Source: Harmothoe impar
Taxonomy: Eukaryota > Annelida > Polychaeta > Phyllodocida > Polynoidae
Direction: 5' to 3'
Assembly: GCA_947462335.1 (NCBI GenBank)
Contig: OX381718.1
Span: 42,470,281-42,534,280 of the forward strand
DNA: 64,000 bases
The position numbers and the translations under genes are program-made. The notes beneath the pieces were generated by a model. The model ran no database searches, had not been told where the DNA came from, and worked only from the letters and a program-made list of their open reading frames with translations. This document shows, piece after piece, positions 59,095 through 64,000 of the stretch. Numbering within the stretch: the stretch's first letter is position 1; every line of letters begins with the position of its first letter.

Positions 59095-59640
59095 CAGAAG
59101 ATATTATTTCTAGTCTTTGAGAAACGGCTTCATGAATATGTGTGGGCATCACTCCTTCCAAAATCCGAATAAGCTCTATGTCTCATATTTTCCAAGATAT
59201 CCCTATTTAATTAGCATTATTTATGATAATTAGAAATTTATGAAACATTTTCATTCTTTAAGTCATTAAAGTCGATCTAGTAATCATAATTTTGTTCTGT
59301 TTTCACCATGGCAATCCCCACAAATCATTCTATCAATTTATGTCTTAATTTCCTCTATTTGGAATAAAAATCATGTTTCCATGGCAACACATATCAACAA
59401 GCACACCCATTAAGGCTTTAAAACGTTCCTTTTACCTGCCAAATAAAGAAGCTTTTTGGCAAAAATGGAATGTTTTATGTAATCCTATTGAATTCTCCAG
59501 AAAAAAGTACCCAAGAGCAATTTTTAGCCTAATTCTTTCATTTTAGGCCATATTGGCGCCCCCTTGTGGCTAAAATCGGAACTATTCCTGCGGGGACCAT
59601 CCTTTCTGCTTGCCTGCTCACATATTCATTATATTGATGT
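59095..59640 (+). repeat. Dispersed repeat family A, copy 3
   Basis: Aligns with 1790-2330 and inverted 50260-50770. Contains GTTTCCATGGCAAC (59375-59388) and GGCGCCCCCTTGTGGC (59555-59570). The most complete match to copy 2 at its right end (CTGCTTGCCTGCTCACATAT). Confidence 0.75.
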
Positions 59641-60639
59641 ATATTACTGGACTGATCAAAACTCACTAAAAGAGAAGAGACATGGATGTTCTTTTGTGAG
59701 TGTTTCTTCACCTCCATCTTGACCTGTTGTACATAAAACACACACACAGAGATCCATATCAGCTTCTTCTTCAGACTTTTCTCTAGTCTGCAAATAGGAG
59801 TCTCATAATTTTCTCCAGCCCCTAACATCCTGTGTATACACAGCAAGATTGCTCTACTATATCCCCTTTTATCTTCTATACGTACATCAAGTGCCTGGTA
59901 GTAAACATTCCTATTTCTGGCCCTATTAATAAATGTCACACCAGTCTGCGGTCTCTAAAATTAATTTGGGGTATTTGGGGCTACAGGCAGGGGCATCTCA
60001 CTAATTACAGCCAGCCTGGGGATCCTGACAATCCCAGTAATACCATGTATAGCATGATTTATAAAGGATATGGCCAACAGGAGCAGCAGTGCAATGAAGC
60101 CCATTCCCAATCAGACTTCTTAATTCCCAACACAATCCAAGCATTATCTACAGTTAATGCCTGAGAGTCAGATATGATTCGCAGGGACATCCTTTGTTCA
60201 GAACGCCATCCTGAATCTTGCCTTATTGTAGCAGGCATGCGTGATCTACCCTGCACTGAATATGTTATAACCCCTTTTAAGATTCTATATCTGCTTTACC
60301 CTGATGCCTTGTAGCAGTCACATCTCATATCAATATTGTGCGGATAAAAGTGGATATGGGAGTGGAATGCCTGAGGCCTAGAAAGTCTCTTATTCAGAAT
60401 ACATAGATGGGGAGTTACTTAGAGGACTCATTGAATATAGCATAGCGTTTACCACAACCAGATAAATCAATGTACAGAAGGTGCATGTGTAACTCCCCCC
60501 CTGTACTGTCATATTGGGCCATCGTCAATTAGCATTGGACTAATATCTGAGATTTGATATGCACGAAAGTAAGTAACACTACAATCAGCGGTTAGGTGTG
60601 TAGTTTGGGTTTATTGTACATTAGGTATGCGATGGTATG
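59641..60639. other. Host flank of element 2, no gene
   Basis: Open frames on both strands are short and lack motifs. Nothing supported. Confidence 0.4.
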
Positions 60640-61200
60640 CACCTAGTACCCTGAGTAGTATAGTATGTATCGGAACGGGACTATAGTTAACTACTGTTTA
60701 TTACTCAATCGACCTGCAGCCAATCAGAAGCCTCCATTTGACTTGAAGTGACGTCACATGCCCATATAAGGGCATACCGGAAGTGACGTCACGTGACCTT
60801 GACCTAGTTAGAGGTCAAGGTCATGACGCAGCCAATCAGAGGCTTCCATTTGACCGGAAGTGACGTCACACGTCCATATAAGGGCATACCGGAAGTGACG
60901 TCATGTGACCTTCACATGTCCATATAAGGGCATACCGGAAGTGACGTCACGTGACCTTGACTTAGTTAGAGGCTTCTGATTGGCTGGTACACCGGAAGTG
61001 ACCCATTATGCAAATGAGGGGACTACTTCCGGTCAAATGGAGACCCCTGATTGGTTGGGTCATGAAGAAATGTGTCTCTTAATTTTTTTTGTTTAGGAAG
61101 TGATCGACTTTAGGATCACGTGACCGGAAGTGACCTGATGAGTCACGTGACTAGAAGTGACGACGACACATGCTTTAATTAGGCGATCAGCAGCGACTGG
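60640..61200 (+). repeat. Left terminal repeat of element 2
   Basis: CArG boxes CCATATAAGG at 60762, 60874 and 60920; CCGGAAGTGACGTCA at 60777, 60854, 60889 and 60935; two of these run on into CACGTGACC, fusing CRE and E-box. CCAATCAG at about 60719 and 60832, ATGCAAAT near 61009, GTCACGTGAC near 61113 and 61133. It shares vocabulary and order with element 1 but is not a simple copy. Confidence 0.75.
60762..60798 (+). promoter_or_regulatory. CArG-ETS-CRE-E-box composite
   Basis: CCATATAAGG (60762-60771), five bases, then CCGGAAGTGACGTCAC overlapping CACGTGACC (to 60798). The same composite with the same five-base gap recurs at 60874-60904 and 60920-60956, the last again with the E-box overlap. 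Confidence 0.65.
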
Positions 61201-61762
61201 AGGAAGTGTCACTTTAAGAGGACACGCTAGTTAATTGTTATAATTTTTTTTACTTACTAATAAAAGAAGACGTATGAAAATAAAACACAACAATAATTTT
61301 ATTTATTTATTTTTATTTTTTTTTCAATTCTAATAAACACGCTATTTTTGAAAAGATGCGCTCAATCGATCAATAACACACTTTTTTTCATATTTTTAAA
61401 GGACTTGTTGTCACACCGTTAGAATGCACACGACGCTTATAATACAAGTAGCGCACGTCATCTTTCTCTATGGTGTAAGTGTCCATTTTTGGTTCGTACC
61501 ACTTTGATCGTAGCAAATGTAAGTCTTAGGGTTGAGACTTAGGATCCCGTCACCTTCCCACGCCGTTTACATAAGCCCCGAAGTTCTCAGATCGTGAAGG
61601 TAACGTCTCTCACAACATCCGCCGGGCGGCGGACACCATTTTCACACTTTTTTCCGTTTTATCTTTACGAAAAGCTCTAAGTGATCGTCACACACCGATG
61701 TCGGAATCTGCTTTCGTTTCTTTCTGAAGTATGTCTCTCTCAGGCGAGGTTTGACTACACAG
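61201..61762. other. Element 2 interior, AT-rich then CpG-rich
   Basis: 61240-61400 is T/A-rich with several AATAAA-like words. 61600-61640 holds a CCGCCGGGCGGCGG block. No supported reading frame. Confidence 0.4.
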
Positions 61763-62158
61763 TGGCAAATATCAGAGGCACCCAATAGCGCTAATTCTAC
61801 TCTCAGACAAGGGTCAGGCACTGCTGGACTATAATAGATGGGTCAAGGGCTATTCTAGTGAGGGTCAGGCTACGCCTGACATTCAATAACAAGCTGGACT
61901 TTGGCAAACTTGCTTGAAAGTCTGACCATGCGGGATCCTCATGCCATAGTCTGGCAATGCTGAACTCTTGGGAGAGTATGCTGGACTCTTGCTGACCAGA
62001 CTTTCAAGCAAATTTGCCAAAGTCCAGCTTGTTATTGAATGTCCGGCGTAGCCTGACCCTCAGTAGAATAGTCCTTGACCCATCTATTATAGTCCAGCAG
62101 CGCCTGACCCTTGTATGAGAGTAGTATTGGCGACATTGGCCGACTCTGATATTTACCC
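61763..62158. mobile_element. ~395-bp hairpin MITE inside element 2
   Basis: CAAATATCAGAG at the left faces CTCTGATATTTA at the right. The arms pair nearly throughout: GACAAGGGTCAGGC, CTGGACTATAATAGATGGGT, ACAAGCTGGACTTTGGCAAA against 61995-62120. No coding capacity. Confidence 0.75.
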
Positions 62159-62435
62159 GTGTGTACGGTGGGAGGAGGGGGTTCACAGCCACAGCTTGCG
62201 CTTATAGAGCGCTACTAGCGGAGGTCTGGATGAGGAGACTACGGCGTTTGTCTTAAAAAAAAATAGCCATGGCACATGTCGATGTCGCTTAATTATGCTC
62301 ATATCTCATGGCAATTTTAAGAATTGCTCATGTCACCTGTCACTATGTTTTCAAGCTTCATGTCAAATGTCACTAGGTCTCATGTCGAATGTTGATGCTA
62401 AGAAACAGACATGACGTCAATTTAGCGGTCTACAC

Positions 62436-62775
62436 TACCGCTGCTGCTGCTGCTGCTGCTTGTGCAGCTCGTGCAGCTGCTGCAGCTGCTGACAGCTGCA
62501 GCTGCTGTAGTTGCTGACGCTGTCACGGATGCTGTTGACAGATGCTGCTGCTTGTGCCGCTCGTGCAGCTGCTGCTGCTGCTGACGTTGTCACGGATTCC
62601 GCTGACAGATGCTACTGCTTGTGCTGCTTGCGCTGCTCGTGCAGCTGCTGCAGCTGCTGACGATGTCACGGATACTGTTGACAGATGTGGCTGCTTGTGC
62701 TGCTTGTGCAGCTGCTGCTGCTGCTGACGATGTCACGGATGCTGCTGACAGATGCTGCTGCTTGTGCTGCACGAG
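62436..62775 (+). repeat. GCT-rich tandem repeat, 67- and 76-bp units
   Basis: Units end GACAGAT and contain GCTGCTTGTGC, CGTGCAGCTGCTGC, TGACGATGTCACGGAT. Three consecutive full units are 67, 76 and 67 bp, each one more than a multiple of three, so no single frame is kept from unit to unit. Short Ala-, Leu- or Cys-rich frames on both strands are therefore unlikely to be genes. Confidence 0.75.
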
Positions 62776-62831
62776 ACTGAGTAGCCGCTATTACTAATGC
62801 TACTAATACTAGTATGAGAAAATACATTTAG

Positions 62832-63683
62832 TCAGTTGATTAAATCAAGGAGGTTTTCTGACTTCAGTGGATCGTTTAGCCATCGGCCACGGGCAAAACT
62901 TGAAACCATTTTATACATGGGACAATTGGCAGAGTGGAAACGTGTTGGTACGATGGGGTCGATCATGTTCATCATCAGTTCAGGCAAAGGAAGTGTGTCG
63001 ACAGCACGCGAAAACTTCATGTCTGAATGTTTCAACACAAGACTTTTGATCACACTCACACAGCTGCTTTGAAGAGTGAATCCTTGACCAAACTTGTGCT
63101 TTTCCAACACAGCTTTGGCCTCTTTCTGTGCAGTAAGGGATCTCTCTTTCGGGTTCATCTCAGTGCTGTCTAGCATGTCCTCAAAGTCTTTAACATAATG
63201 TTCCAACGGGCTACAAATGATGGACTCCAGATCATCGTCCGCATATGTCGTCTCCTCGCACCATATTGTGTCTTCGCTTGTTTCGAATTCCGTCATTTTC
63301 TTGACAATCTCCTCCTGAGTGCCTTGCATATATCGAAGCTCCTTCAAGGAGTTGATAACTTGTATGGCGAAGACTGACAAACTTGAAGGAATTTCACCAC
63401 AGTCAGGCCAAGTATACGGAGCTAAGAAAAATAGCTCTAACAAAATCTTCTCCCTCTGTCCAAATGAAACTACTGTTCCGATGAAGTTGAAGCATGCTTC
63501 TATCCATTGCTCCTTGGTGACGTCCTTCCAATGTTTCTTTACCTCACATGCATCATAGGGCACTGTTTCTCTTCTTGCTTCAAGTGGGAGTTGCTTTTTC
63601 TTTCTTGGACTCATTTCGAGAGGGTTTCGATGCTCTGTAGCGTCAACACTTTCATAAATAAAGAAAATAGCAGAACTAATCAT
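62832..63683 (-). CDS. Uncharacterised protein of element 2 (283 aa)
   Basis: The longest clean reading frame in the window. ATG at 63683 (A at -3), stop at 62832-62834; a second good start at residue 24 (MSPRKKKQLPLEARRE) would give 260 aa with a basic, possibly nuclear-targeting N-terminus. The rest looks globular and helical: VKKHWKDVTKEQWIEACFNF, a hydrophobic segment REKILLELFFLAPYTW, an acidic stretch near residues 130-155, and the C-terminal PLPELMMNMIDPIVPTRFH. No signal peptide, zinc finger, DDE triad or polymerase motif seen. Composition is not repeat-driven, so it is very probably a real protein. It is downstream of the block shared with element 1 (63766-63808). Family not recognised; accessory or regulatory protein of the element is an inference from position. 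Confidence 0.78.
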   Translation of the reverse strand: MISSAIFFIYESVDATEHRNPLEMSPRKKKQLPLEARRETVPYDACEVKKHWKDVTKEQWIEACFNFIGTVVSFGQREKILLELFFLAPYTWPDCGEIPSSLSVFAIQVINSLKELRYMQGTQEEIVKKMTEFETSEDTIWCEETTYADDDLESIICSPLEHYVKDFEDMLDSTEMNPKERSLTAQKEAKAVLEKHKFGQGFTLQSSCVSVIKSLVLKHSDMKFSRAVDTLPLPELMMNMIDPIVPTRFHSANCPMYKMVSSFARGRWLNDPLKSENLLDLIN

Positions 63684-63765
63684 CGTAACGTGCTGAGCGA
63701 CCGTACAGTGGACGATGCTACGAAGATGAAGGGCGGGTGGAGAAAGTGTGACGGGTGAGAGTGGC

Positions 63766-63808
63766 GTTTCACTCCTTATGTACCCTGTCCTAGATAAGCC
63801 TCTTAAAC
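63766..63808 (-). promoter_or_regulatory. Promoter or leader block shared with element 1
   Basis: GTTTCACTC, CTTATGTACC, TGTCC, AGATAA, CCTCTTAA match 4105-4150 in order with one 3-base gap and a few substitutions. Lies 83 bases upstream of the 283-codon gene on the minus strand. Confidence 0.55.
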
Positions 63809-63946
63809 GGCTGAAAAGACTCTCTCAGTACAGAGCTTCTACCGCAGGTGGGTTTAGACTTAAGCAGCTTAGTTCACACACGTGTCTGTTAGAAAAGCTA
63901 CTTGCACACCTGCCTTCCCTTTTCACTAGTATTCACCCTCTGCCGA

Positions 63947-63956
63947 CTTATAAAAC
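63947..63956 (-). promoter_or_regulatory. TATA-like box on minus strand
   Basis: Plus-strand CTTATAAAAC reads GTTTTATAAG on the minus strand. It lies about 140 bases upstream of the shared block and could set the start of the 283-aa gene's transcript; element 1 has no clear equivalent at the same distance. Confidence 0.3.
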
Positions 63957-64000
63957 ACCTATACACTCCTTCTCGTGAAATCTATGGAAGATGATGGAAG

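Larger units (their letters stand above)
60640..64000. mobile_element. Large TIR element (element 2), truncated by window end
   Basis: Begins with the same landmarks as the left arm of element 1: AGTAGTATAGT, GTATCGG, GGGACTATA, TTACTCA, GCAGCCAATCAG, then CRE/ETS/CArG composites. It continues through a 283-codon minus-strand gene with the upstream block shared with element 1. The far inverted repeat is not in the window. A nested hairpin MITE and a GCT-rich tandem repeat lie inside. Confidence 0.75.

Noticed and set aside
59538..59939. 133-codon minus-strand frame
   Set aside because: Starts in ordinary sequence and runs into repeat family A; not conserved in other copies.
62542..62797. Leu-, Ala- or Cys-rich frames on both strands
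   Set aside because: The tandem unit shifts frame by one base per copy, so none of these frames is maintained.

Overview
This is eukaryotic, almost certainly animal, DNA: about 40% G+C, very few long reading frames, a multi-exon gene with canonical GT-AG introns, and a dense load of short inverted-repeat transposons, minisatellites and fold-back elements. An invertebrate with a highly polymorphic, repeat-rich genome fits best. Amphioxus or another marine invertebrate is a guess from the lectin-PAN domain architecture and repeat style; the sequence alone does not fix the taxon.

Layout. 325-6609 is a complete 6.3-kb mobile element ('element 1') with inverted terminal repeats of 0.83-0.92 kb, carrying two minus-strand reading frames (an alanine-rich protein and an 82-residue acidic protein) and a nested 1.7-kb element. 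60.64 kb to the window end is a truncated relative ('element 2') with the same kind of terminal repeat, a 283-codon minus-strand gene and the same upstream promoter-like block. The terminal repeats are arrays of transcription-factor-like sites: CArG box + ETS + CRE composites, CCAAT boxes, octamers and CACGTG E-boxes.

Between them lies host DNA. The one well-supported host gene is a secreted C-type lectin with a C-terminal PAN/apple-like domain (5'UTR exon ending at 20000, four coding exons from 20423 to 23689, poly(A) signal at 24778). A frameshifted NADAR-like domain remnant lies at 10.2-10.6 kb and one doubtful exon at 8.2 kb. A tRNA-like relic sits at 26.3 kb.

The rest is repeats: several MITEs with TA target duplications (one confirmed by empty-site comparison inside the window), a piggyBac-like TTAA element, three large fold-back structures (32.3-35.7, 38.1-41.5, 46.0-48.0 kb), a 146-bp-unit satellite (43.7-44.9 kb), and dispersed families with three copies each. 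RFX-type X-box palindromes recur in several unrelated repeat families and CTCF-like sites recur in one of them, so much of the repeat fraction carries regulatory-looking motifs.
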